NCBI GenBank assembly: GCA_022703445.1
Contig: JAKLDR010000047.1
Location: 1-33,245 of the forward strand
Reading direction: 5' to 3'
Length of the DNA: 33,245 nt
Source of the DNA: Planctomycetota bacterium
Lineage (GTDB): Bacteria; Planctomycetota; SZUA-567; JAKLDR01
Of this stretch, positions 22,885-30,093 are shown in pieces; the first letter of the stretch is position 1; each line of letters starts with the position of its first letter. Position numbers and translations under genes: made by a program. The notes under the pieces were generated by a model. That model was not told the origin of the DNA, made no database searches, and saw only the letters and a list, made by a program, of their open reading frames with translations.

Positions 22885-24432
22885 CTATCTCACCGGGACC
22901 GGCGCCTCGGCACCGGGTCCCAGGAACCACAAATCGGCCCCGTCTGTCTGCACACCCGGCCCGACCAGGAACTTCTTGGCCCCGGGCAGGGACTTTTCCA
23001 TTGCTTCAATCTGCAGGCGGGTCCGAGTGATTGCGCGTGACTTGCCGTATTCGTCCAGCTTCTTCAAGAAGCGGGCGGCCTCGCCCTCCGCCTTGTCCAC
23101 CTTCCCGACTTTGTAGGCGTCCGCGGCGGAGGTCTTCTCCGCCGCCTCTCCTCGCGCCGAGGGGACCAGGGCGTTGTAGTACGCGCCTGCCTCGTTAACG
23201 TAGGTGGCCTGGTCCTCCCGCGCACTGGCGACGTCCTGGAATGCATCCTTGACGTCCTCCGGAGGTGCCAGGCGGCGGATAAGCACATCGGCCACTTCCA
23301 GGCCGACGGCGTTGCGGTCCAGTTCTGCCTGGAGCGCCTGACTGGTCTCCGCACGCACCGTATTTCTTCCGGTGGTAAGAAGAACATCTATGACGTTGCG
23401 CCCGATCACGGCGCGTAGGCTCGACTCCGCGGCGTTCTTGACCACCTGCTCCGGGGCGGTTGCGCTCAACAGGAAACGTTGTGCATCACACACCCGGAAA
23501 TGCACCACGACTTCCGCCTCGAGAAGGTTCTCGTCGCCGGTCAAGAGCAGTTGTCGGCCGGTACTGGCCACCCGAATGGCATCCGTCTGCACCACGTCCA
23601 CCCGCTCCAGCGGGAACGGCCAGCGGTAATGTATCCCCGGCCCCACGTGCGGGGACCACACCTTTCCAAGCCGTCGAACTATGGCCTTCTCGCCAGGCCG
23701 GACCAGATAGAAGCCGGAAGCCGCGTAGCCCAGGACGCACAGCAGGACCAAGCCGATGGCCACGGCCCAACCGGGCCTTCCGACGCCATCCCCTGCTTCG
23801 TGTGCATGGTCCAGTACCGGTTCTCCCTTGGCGCGAATAGCCTTCAGGTTGCTCCACAGGATCTCCACCGCGGCCAGGAAGATGAAGACCACGACGATGG
23901 TCGCGGCCACCCTGTCCAGTCCGGTCATGCCCAGAGCAGCCCCGACCAACCCGATCAACACCGCACCCGAGCAGAACATGTCCATCCGCGCGTGGTAACC
24001 GGCCGCGATCAGACTGGGCGAGTTCACCTGGGTCCCCACATAGAGCAGGTATCGCCCCATGAAGTAGGTGATGCACACGCCGACGAACGCGCCCAGGGCG
24101 GTCCAGATGGCGTACTTCAGCTCGATTTCCCCTCCGGCAACGCTTTCTGAGAAGAGCTCGAAGCCCATGTAGAAGATGAATAGCGCCACGATGATGGCGA
24201 CGATGCTCTCCGCACGGGCAATCAGCCCCTTGAACCGCTCATCCTTCATGGCCGCGAAGACCAGCCCGAAGTAGACTATGCCCAGCACCACCAGGTCGGC
24301 CAGCGAGTGCCAGGCGTTGGCCTTCAGCGCCAAGCTCCCCGACACGAAGGCCAGCACGAAGCGCAACGCGATGAGCAGTGCGTTGGCGCCCATGGTGATG
24401 AGTAGGGTCTGCTGTTTCCTGTCCATGCCCAT
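22885..24432 (-). CDS. Fusion of a CDF-type cation transporter with an SPFH/HflK-like domain
   Basis: A 515-residue two-part protein. Residues 8-195 contain six membrane segments with the CDF metal site: His42/Asp46 in WHSLADL and His147/Asp151 in GYHARMDM, the H-D/H-D arrangement used by zinc transporters. The usual cytosolic CDF C-terminal domain is missing. In its place a His-containing linker and a seventh membrane segment (about 211-231) lead into an SPFH domain (FYLVRPGEKAIVRRLGKV) and HflK-like coiled coil. The frame is continuous, with no sign of a frameshift. It may couple Zn or Fe transport to membrane-protease control. ATG at 24432 is preceded by GAGGTGGAGG. Confidence 0.85.
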   Translation of the reverse strand: MGMDRKQQTLLITMGANALLIALRFVLAFVSGSLALKANAWHSLADLVVLGIVYFGLVFAAMKDERFKGLIARAESIVAIIVALFIFYMGFELFSESVAGGEIELKYAIWTALGAFVGVCITYFMGRYLLYVGTQVNSPSLIAAGYHARMDMFCSGAVLIGLVGAALGMTGLDRVAATIVVVFIFLAAVEILWSNLKAIRAKGEPVLDHAHEAGDGVGRPGWAVAIGLVLLCVLGYAASGFYLVRPGEKAIVRRLGKVWSPHVGPGIHYRWPFPLERVDVVQTDAIRVASTGRQLLLTGDENLLEAEVVVHFRVCDAQRFLLSATAPEQVVKNAAESSLRAVIGRNVIDVLLTTGRNTVRAETSQALQAELDRNAVGLEVADVLIRRLAPPEDVKDAFQDVASAREDQATYVNEAGAYYNALVPSARGEAAEKTSAADAYKVGKVDKAEGEAARFLKKLDEYGKSRAITRTRLQIEAMEKSLPGAKKFLVGPGVQTDGADLWFLGPGAEAPVPVR

Positions 24433-24450
24433 GCCTCCACCTCGGCTCAG

Positions 24451-26424
24451 TTAGTGTGCGACGAAGGGGTCTTCGCCGGCGTGCCCCCGCGACTCGGCCG
24501 CAAGCAGCCGGCTCAACACGAAATCCCTGATGACCAACTGCGACTGCTCCAGCAGCTCGTTCTCCATTTCCCGCGTTCGGGTCTCGTGCCGTGCCGCCTT
24601 CAGGACTTCGACGATCCGCGGCTTGGCCTCCTCCAGGGTCTGCTGTCGCGCGTCCGCGCGCTCGCGCATCTTGACGATCCAGTAGTTGTTTCTGAACTCG
24701 AAAACGTCGCTAGTCTGACCGGCAGTCAGCGCGAACACATAGTTGTGGAAACCGTGCTCGTAAGCCTCGGCGAGATGGCTGGCCCCCTCGTATATCCATT
24801 GGTCGAGTTCGCCCCCTCGCGTGGCGGTCCAGTCTTCCGAGTACTCCTTGGCAGCCGCCGCGAAGTCCGTGCCCGCACGCAACTTGGCCAGGGCTTGGTC
24901 CATGCGCTCCTTCGCACGCTTGCGTTCGTCGTCGCTGAAGCCGATACGTAGACGGATGATGCTCACCTTGGCCTTGGCCGGCTCGACCAACCGATCTTTG
25001 TACTTCTCGTAGAAGGCATTGACCTCTGCGTCTGGGACATCGATCTTCTCGTCAACACCTTCCTTATGCAGCATCTGAGCCAGGGCGGCCCGCTTCAGGT
25101 CGTCCCGGGACTCCCTCTGTTGCTTGTCCTGCCCATCGTCCTCGGCCTTTTCCATCAGCAGTTCCTTGACTACCAACTGGTCAAGGAGGTTCTTCTTGGC
25201 CTCGAGGCTGGCGAACTGCCTTTTTTGCTCGGTAGAGAGCTCGTCGAACTCCTGCAGGAACTCCTCGACCGAGAAACGCTTCCCATGCAGGGAGAAGAGC
25301 GCTTCGTTCTTGTTCTGCTCCAGCTTGGCACGTTCCTTGGCCAGGTATACGGACGCCTTGACATCCCCTCGCACGGCCTCAAGCGGCTTTGTCTCCGAAC
25401 CCACCCGGTCCGTCACCCGGGCCACGTAAAATGCCCCGCCGTCCTTAAGAACCTGCGTGGTCTCTCCACGCTGGTAGCGGAACACCGTGTCCAGGAACTC
25501 AGCGCCCCAGCTCGACGGCTTGTCCTTCTCGAGGTATTCGGAAGTGGAACTCTCTGCGCCCAGCTCGTCCGCAACCTTGCCGATCTCGCCGCCCGCCCGG
25601 ACCTTGGCCAGCGCCGACTCCGCCTTCTCTCGCGCACCCTTCTCGTCGCCGGCCGCCGGGAACTTCAAGTACTGGATGCGGACCGCATCCGGACGGACGA
25701 ACTCCTTGCGGTGCTCGTCGTAGTAGCTGCGAATCTCGGAATCCGTGGGCTCAGCAACTTCCAGCAGCGCGTAGTTTCTTTCGATGGCGGCGTTCTGCTT
25801 GAGTTCTTCGATGTACTTGGGGATGTACTCAGCCTGCTTCTTGGCAATTAGCTTCTTCTCGATCTCCTTCTCCACATCGGCGAACTGGAGGTTCTGGTAC
25901 TCATCCTTGTGCTCCTCGTAGTACTGCTGCATCTCCACCCTGTCAGGCTTGAGCTTGTCCGAGTGCATCTTCCCCGCCAGGGCGTCGAGGTTGATTTCCT
26001 CCACCAGGTGCTTCAGCTTGTGGCCAACGTCTTTCCGGGCAAGCATGCCCTTCTCTCGCACCCACCGGTCCACCATCCGCTCCATCACCATCTCCCGCAG
26101 GAAGATACGGTAGGATTCTGCGGACTCCAGAGGGTGCGTCTCGCACTTCTCCGCTCCGTCGCACTTGCTGTGGTCGGCGCCGTGCTTCTCGCAGACGGTG
26201 TGCCTGCCTTCGCCGGCTGTCACCTTGTTAATGTAGTTGCGCAGTTCCTGGGCGGTGATCTCCCCGCCAACATAGGTGGCCACCACGTCCTCACCGATCC
26301 GCTTGTCAAGAACGGTCTGTTCCGACTTCGCGTTGTCCTCCAGCTTCCACGCCAGGACCGCCAGAGCTCCGGCGAAAGCCAGAACGCCCAGGACAAGAAA
26401 CACGATCTTGAGGTTCGATGTCAC
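24451..26424 (-). CDS. SurA-like PpiC peptidyl-prolyl isomerase with a Cys/His cluster
   Basis: A 657-residue envelope chaperone. GTG at 26424 is preferred because GGACGGAG precedes it and the membrane anchor begins directly (about residues 5-27). An in-frame upstream ATG at 26505 gives a poor N-terminus. Two parvulin-like PpiC regions are visible at about 255-345 and 510-610, the second with KVSIIRLRIGFSDDE and RGGELDQWI. The helical SurA-like parts between are highly charged. A cluster at 75-97 (His75, Cys78, His81, His85, Cys88, Cys94, His97) could bind a metal and is not a usual family feature. It lies 18 nt upstream of the CDF-SPFH gene. Confidence 0.8.
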   Translation of the reverse strand: MTSNLKIVFLVLGVLAFAGALAVLAWKLEDNAKSEQTVLDKRIGEDVVATYVGGEITAQELRNYINKVTAGEGRHTVCEKHGADHSKCDGAEKCETHPLESAESYRIFLREMVMERMVDRWVREKGMLARKDVGHKLKHLVEEINLDALAGKMHSDKLKPDRVEMQQYYEEHKDEYQNLQFADVEKEIEKKLIAKKQAEYIPKYIEELKQNAAIERNYALLEVAEPTDSEIRSYYDEHRKEFVRPDAVRIQYLKFPAAGDEKGAREKAESALAKVRAGGEIGKVADELGAESSTSEYLEKDKPSSWGAEFLDTVFRYQRGETTQVLKDGGAFYVARVTDRVGSETKPLEAVRGDVKASVYLAKERAKLEQNKNEALFSLHGKRFSVEEFLQEFDELSTEQKRQFASLEAKKNLLDQLVVKELLMEKAEDDGQDKQQRESRDDLKRAALAQMLHKEGVDEKIDVPDAEVNAFYEKYKDRLVEPAKAKVSIIRLRIGFSDDERKRAKERMDQALAKLRAGTDFAAAAKEYSEDWTATRGGELDQWIYEGASHLAEAYEHGFHNYVFALTAGQTSDVFEFRNNYWIVKMRERADARQQTLEEAKPRIVEVLKAARHETRTREMENELLEQSQLVIRDFVLSRLLAAESRGHAGEDPFVAH

Positions 26425-26454
26425 GGCAGTTGCTCCGTCCCATGGTCCTTGGCG

Positions 26455-26470
26455 TTGCGCTAGGGCGCAA
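26455..26470 (-). terminator. Possible hairpin between the Cys-rich gene and the PpiC gene
   Basis: TTGCGC and GCGCAA form a 6-bp stem with a 4-nt loop just downstream (leftward) of the gene ending at 26537. There is no clear U-tract on the minus strand, so it may be an attenuating structure rather than a true terminator. Confidence 0.3.
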
Positions 26471-26536
26471 TGCGCAGTTGCCGGCCGGCGTGCCTCAGCG
26501 GGCACAGGGCCGAACTGGCACAGACCTGGGAGAGGA

Positions 26537-26977
26537 TCAGACTAGAAGGATGGTGGTCCGGACCGAATAGAGTGTTGTGCTCGCTGCGCTAAGCAACCTT
26601 GGCGAAACGACATGATCGCCCATCTCGACAAGGGAGACCGCAGCGACCCGGATCGCACTTGGCGCCGGGAGATTATCCCGCGAAGCCCTCGCGCCTGGGG
26701 TGGCAGCATTCTCCTGCAGCGGTGTGTCCACGCACGGGCCACAATGAGTATTTGTGTCAGAGAAGACTTTACTCGAAGACAGGGAGGGAACCGAAGAACC
26801 CTGCGCATCGCCGCTCCCCGGATTGCAGGAGAGAGTGCTCCAGGCAGCTTCCACCACACCACCGCAGCCTGGCCCGAAGCATAGCACCAGATCCGTCGAC
26901 ACACCAAGGACCAAGAGCATGGTGATGCTGCAGAAGCAGCTGACTGCTCGCGAACCTCTTCGCCATGCCAGTGTCAT
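26537..26977 (-). CDS. Secreted Cys-rich protein with C-terminal RTTILLV
   Basis: A 146-residue exported protein. ATG at 26977 is chosen because GAGGTG precedes it. A hydrophobic signal sequence spans about 11-31. Five Cys follow the signal region (33, 38, 51, 79, 82), within LVLCFGPGCGG and HCGPCVDTPL. The protein ends with TLYSVRTTILLV. The divergent gene at 27520 has the same layout (ICYGADGS, NCGRCDD, MLRTVILLV). I recall similar small secreted proteins with Cys-Gly-x-Cys-x-Asp blocks beside metal-efflux operons, but cannot name the family. It is first in the leftward run. A possible metal-binding role is inference. Confidence 0.65.
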   Translation of the reverse strand: MTLAWRRGSRAVSCFCSITMLLVLGVSTDLVLCFGPGCGGVVEAAWSTLSCNPGSGDAQGSSVPSLSSSKVFSDTNTHCGPCVDTPLQENAATPGARASRDNLPAPSAIRVAAVSLVEMGDHVVSPRLLSAASTTLYSVRTTILLV

Positions 26978-27519
26978 CAGTGCACCTCGGCAACTCTTCC
27001 GCTCGACCATGGTAATTTGCCTGGGGATGTTGTCAACCTCAATTCGACAAAACAAACGCCTCCGAAGGGATATTCCTGGGCCTTTTCCAAAATTCCGACG
27101 CGTTGTTCTGGCATTTCGCGACGGATGAAACCGGCTGGCTGTTTCCCTATAGGCGAGTTGGTCATGGTCTGGACGAGGATGAAGGACTTGATCGAACACG
27201 GCGAAATGCTCCTAGCTTGTCCGGGAATTACAGCAAGAAGCTACTTGTTACACGGATCGACTGATGGCTAGGTCGTTCGTAGCGCAGCAGCATTCTGCCG
27301 CCTCACTTGGGGCAGGATGGCAACTTGCGTGGTCGCCAGTGTGCAATCGCGAGCGAACGACAGCGCAGCGAACGACGGACTTGCGTGGAGGCGGGATGAT
27401 GACTACAATGCTCGCCCGACCGGAGCGGCCATGCTGCTGTTGAGGCAGCTCGATTCATCCAAATGGCGCCGGGCGAAGAGTGCTGCGGCGATAGTTGAGC
27501 CGTAAGAGGGTGAGGGGCA
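26978..27519. other. 542-nt divergent intergenic region with direct repeats
   Basis: The region lies between two divergent Cys-rich secreted genes. Direct repeats are visible: AGCGAACGAC at 27352-27361 and 27367-27376, and ACTTGCGTGG at 27323-27332 and 27379-27388. These nest around each other on the right half and could be regulator sites. The left half carries a good promoter for the leftward gene. Short ORFs in both frames show no known motif. There is no RNA gene and no obvious terminator. Confidence 0.5.
27009..27036 (-). promoter_or_regulatory. Promoter of the leftward Cys-rich gene
   Basis: On the minus strand TTGACA (27031-27036) and TACCAT (27009-27014) are spaced by 16 nt, placing a start near 27002, about 25 nt before the ATG at 26977. 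The -35 is consensus and the -10 matches four of six positions. Confidence 0.4.
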
Positions 27520-27912
27520 ATGTCTGTGGCGCGCTCAGCACTACGATGGGGCCGGTTACTGCCGGTTGCATGCCTCCTGATCTTCTTTGCAGGAAATGCG
27601 GATATATGCTACGGTGCTGATGGCAGCGTCATTGCTTGGTGTTGGGGCGGGATATGCGAGTCGCCCAGTGGCTCCGGGAAGACATCGGAATCAAACAATT
27701 GCGGGCGGTGCGACGACGATCTAGTGGCTTCTCACCACAAAGGCAACAAGGGATCGAAAAGTCGCAAAGGCATGCCCGCTAATGATTATGTAGCCAAAGT
27801 CAACACACTCCTTGTTCTCCAATACGCAGGAAGGTGCTCCCTCTCTTCGCTCTATCCCAAGGAAATGCCTGCTGTATTATTGATGTTGCGCACAGTTATC
27901 CTGCTCGTTTGA
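27520..27912 (+). CDS. Secreted Cys-rich protein, divergent relative of the gene at 26537
   Basis: A 130-residue exported protein. ATG at 27520 follows gagggtgagggg. A signal peptide spans about 1-32. Mature-part Cys residues include those in DICYGADGS, WCWGGICE and NCGRCDDD. A basic Lys/Gly region follows, then a C-terminus of MLRTVILLV. The block order and the C-terminal RT-[TV]-ILLV match the leftward neighbour at 26537-26977, although the middle has diverged. It is first in the rightward operon that continues with a thioredoxin-like gene and the RND efflux genes. Its role is unknown; extracytoplasmic metal binding is a reasonable guess. Confidence 0.65.
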   Translation: MSVARSALRWGRLLPVACLLIFFAGNADICYGADGSVIAWCWGGICESPSGSGKTSESNNCGRCDDDLVASHHKGNKGSKSRKGMPANDYVAKVNTLLVLQYAGRCSLSSLYPKEMPAVLLMLRTVILLV

Positions 27913-28029
27913 GCCCAATCCTCCCGATCTGCACGTAAGGGGGCTGGCACCGCTCGGTGTCGGCCTGGTGTTCAGCCGCGAGGCACGCCCCCTACGCAGG
28001 ACGCTTGATCTCCGCATCTCAGGTAGCCA

Positions 28030-28045
28030 CGTGCCTTCGGGCACG
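28030..28045 (+). promoter_or_regulatory. Perfect UUCG-capped hairpin before the thioredoxin-like gene
   Basis: CGTGCC, TTCG and GGCACG form a 6-bp GC-rich stem with a stable tetraloop, ending 10 nt before the GGAGGA ribosome-binding site of the gene at 28071. There is no U-tract, so it is more likely an mRNA 5' structure or processing signal than a terminator. Confidence 0.4.
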
Positions 28046-28070
28046 GGACGTTTACAGGAGGACTTGGAGC

Positions 28071-28676
28071 ATGATCCCTTGTTGCAGGAACCGACGCTGG
28101 TTGTTGGTGGGAACGATCTTCACTCTCTTCTTCGCCGCCAAGATTGACGTCACCTATGCGGCAACCTACTATCGCAGGCCGCCACCCGTGAAACCGTTGC
28201 CGCCCATGAAATGGGAATCGCTGGAGGCCGGGTTGGCCAAGGCCAAGTCATCCAACAAGCCGGCCATAGTGGTGTTCACGACGTCCAATTTCAAGGGGCC
28301 CGGCACATTCGAGTCCTGGCCTCTCCGCAATGCCCTGACCAAGTCAGGGGCCATTCCCATTCGCGTTCTGCCCCCAGTTGCACCAGTGCTTGCGCCCAAC
28401 GCCTCGGCTGACGAGATCAATCGGGTACAGAAGTCCTACGCAGAAGCCCTCAAGAAATATCAGGAGACCGCCCGGCAATACGGAGTCGCCGAAATACACC
28501 CTGTGGTGGCCTTCGTGGAGCCGAACGGGGCGGTCTTGTGGACATTGCGGGGGCCCGGGCATGACGACATGCTCAAGCACACCGCTGGGCTGCCCCAAGG
28601 GGTGCGGGAGTACGAAGCCATGATCGCTCGTGAGAAAGCAAAGGCCGCCGCAAGCGGGTCTGTTTCGAGCAAGTGA
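28071..28676 (+). CDS. Exported thioredoxin-fold-like protein lacking CxxC
   Basis: A 201-residue protein. ATG at 28071 follows GGAGGA and gives a proper signal peptide (about 1-30, ending VTYAA). A Pro-rich stretch is followed by NKPAIVVFTTSNF, EIHPVVAFVEPNGAVLWTLR and an Arg/Lys-rich C-terminal helix. The beta-alpha order and the cis-Pro-like IHP look like a thioredoxin fold. The catalytic Cys pair is absent (Thr-Ser-Asn-Phe in its place). An insertion at about 100-130 is Pro- and charge-rich. It precedes the outer-membrane efflux lipoprotein by 35 nt. Function is unknown, perhaps a periplasmic scaffold. Confidence 0.6.
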   Translation: MIPCCRNRRWLLVGTIFTLFFAAKIDVTYAATYYRRPPPVKPLPPMKWESLEAGLAKAKSSNKPAIVVFTTSNFKGPGTFESWPLRNALTKSGAIPIRVLPPVAPVLAPNASADEINRVQKSYAEALKKYQETARQYGVAEIHPVVAFVEPNGAVLWTLRGPGHDDMLKHTAGLPQGVREYEAMIAREKAKAAASGSVSSK

Positions 28677-28711
28677 AGGGCACGCCGCGTACACGGCTGG
28701 AGGATCAGTTC

Positions 28712-30082
28712 ATGCGCTTTTCAATCGTTTCCTACTTTCCGCTGATCGTACTCGGTACGCTCGCCGGTTGCGTAGGCAGCTCGGCCACGCCCCTCTATCC
28801 CGAGCCCCGTCCCGGGGGCAATGACATGCCCGCTTACAGGGCTCCTGAGAGGCCCTCAGCCAGCGCGGACAAGAAGGCGGAGGTCAGCGACCCGACCGGC
28901 GCCGTGAGCTTGCGTCACGTCCTGTCCCTGGCGCTGTTGCGCAGCCCCCAGCTGGCCACCTATTCCTGGGAGACGCGGGCGGCGGAGGCCAGAGTGCTCC
29001 AGGCCGGCCTGCTGCCCAATCCGGAATTGGAGGCCGAGGTGGGTGAGTTCGGCGGTCGGGACGGACGAAAAGGCTTCGACGGAGCCGAGACCAGCATCCG
29101 TTTGAGCCAGTTGCTCGAACTCGGCGGGCAGAGAGGCAAACGAGTACGTGTGGCTGAACTCGAGCGCAGCCTCGCCGGCTGGGACTACGAGGCCAAGCGA
29201 CTCGACGTGCTCGCCGAGGCCGCCACGGCTTTTGTGGTGCTCCTGGCCGCACAGGAACAGGTTGCATTGGCCGAACGCCTGCACTCGCTGGCCGAAGCCG
29301 AGTGGAAGATCGCGGCGGAGCGGGTCAAGTTCGGCAAGGCTCCTCCCCTAGAGGAGCTTCAGGCTAAAGCGGCCTCAGCCACAGCGCAGGTTAGAGTGGG
29401 GCAGGCCAAGCGCGAAGTGGAGGCTGCCCGTGTCCGGCTGGCCGCCACGTGGGGAGGGAGGTCCGCCACCTTCGAGAAAGCCGTTGGCCTGTTACGCTCG
29501 GTGGAGGACGTAGCATCCTTTGACGAACTGGTCAAGCTCCTTCCTCAGACCCCCGAGATAGCGCGATGGGCGACGGAGATGGAGCGCCGCCGGGCGATCC
29601 TCGCGCAGGAGAGGGCCAAGGGCATCCCTTCGCCCTCCCTGTCGGCGGGCGCAACGCGTTTCCAGGAGACCGACGACTACGCCTTCGGGCTTGGGCTGTC
29701 GGTGCCGCTGCCCATCTTTGACCGCAATCAGGGTGGCAGGCGCGAGGCCCTATACGGGGTCGCCAAAGCGGAGAAAGAACGCGAGGCCGAGGAAGTCAGG
29801 ATTGCGGCGGCTTTCTCCGATGCGTACCAGACTCTCGCTTCGGCGATTGGGCAGGCAAGGGGGCTGGAAAAAGAAGTTCTGCCGGCCGCCCAAGCCGCAT
29901 TCGATGCGGCCAACGAGGGCTACCGCCAGGGGAAGTTCGGATACCTCGAAGTGCTAAACGCCCGGCGTGCTCTCTTCGACGCCGAAGAACAGATGCTGGG
30001 GATCCTGACCAGTTACCACACAACCAAAGTTGCGCTTGAGCGCCTTCTCGGGCAGGGGCTTGGCCCCGCAGAAAAGAAGTAG
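28712..30082 (+). CDS. TolC-family outer-membrane efflux lipoprotein (CzcC-like)
   Basis: A 456-residue outer-membrane factor. ATG at 28712 is supported by GGAGGA 7 nt upstream and by a lipobox LGTLAGC with Cys20. Two helical-barrel repeats follow (about 75-270 and 285-455). These contain LPNPELEAEVGEFGG and QLLELGGQRGKR in the first and LGLSVPLPIFDRNQGGRREA in the second, the usual pair of OMF beta/alpha repeats. It forms the exit duct for the RND pump encoded downstream. It is followed 11 nt later by the adaptor gene. Confidence 0.9.
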   Translation: MRFSIVSYFPLIVLGTLAGCVGSSATPLYPEPRPGGNDMPAYRAPERPSASADKKAEVSDPTGAVSLRHVLSLALLRSPQLATYSWETRAAEARVLQAGLLPNPELEAEVGEFGGRDGRKGFDGAETSIRLSQLLELGGQRGKRVRVAELERSLAGWDYEAKRLDVLAEAATAFVVLLAAQEQVALAERLHSLAEAEWKIAAERVKFGKAPPLEELQAKAASATAQVRVGQAKREVEAARVRLAATWGGRSATFEKAVGLLRSVEDVASFDELVKLLPQTPEIARWATEMERRRAILAQERAKGIPSPSLSAGATRFQETDDYAFGLGLSVPLPIFDRNQGGRREALYGVAKAEKEREAEEVRIAAAFSDAYQTLASAIGQARGLEKEVLPAAQAAFDAANEGYRQGKFGYLEVLNARRALFDAEEQMLGILTSYHTTKVALERLLGQGLGPAEKK

Positions 30083-30093
30083 GAGGGATTGTC

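Noticed and set aside
27017..27505. Two short plus-strand frames (27017-27271 and 27317-27505) in the divergent region
   Set aside because: They have no signal peptide, no ribosome-binding site and no similarity to neighbours, and the first overlaps the likely promoter of the leftward gene.
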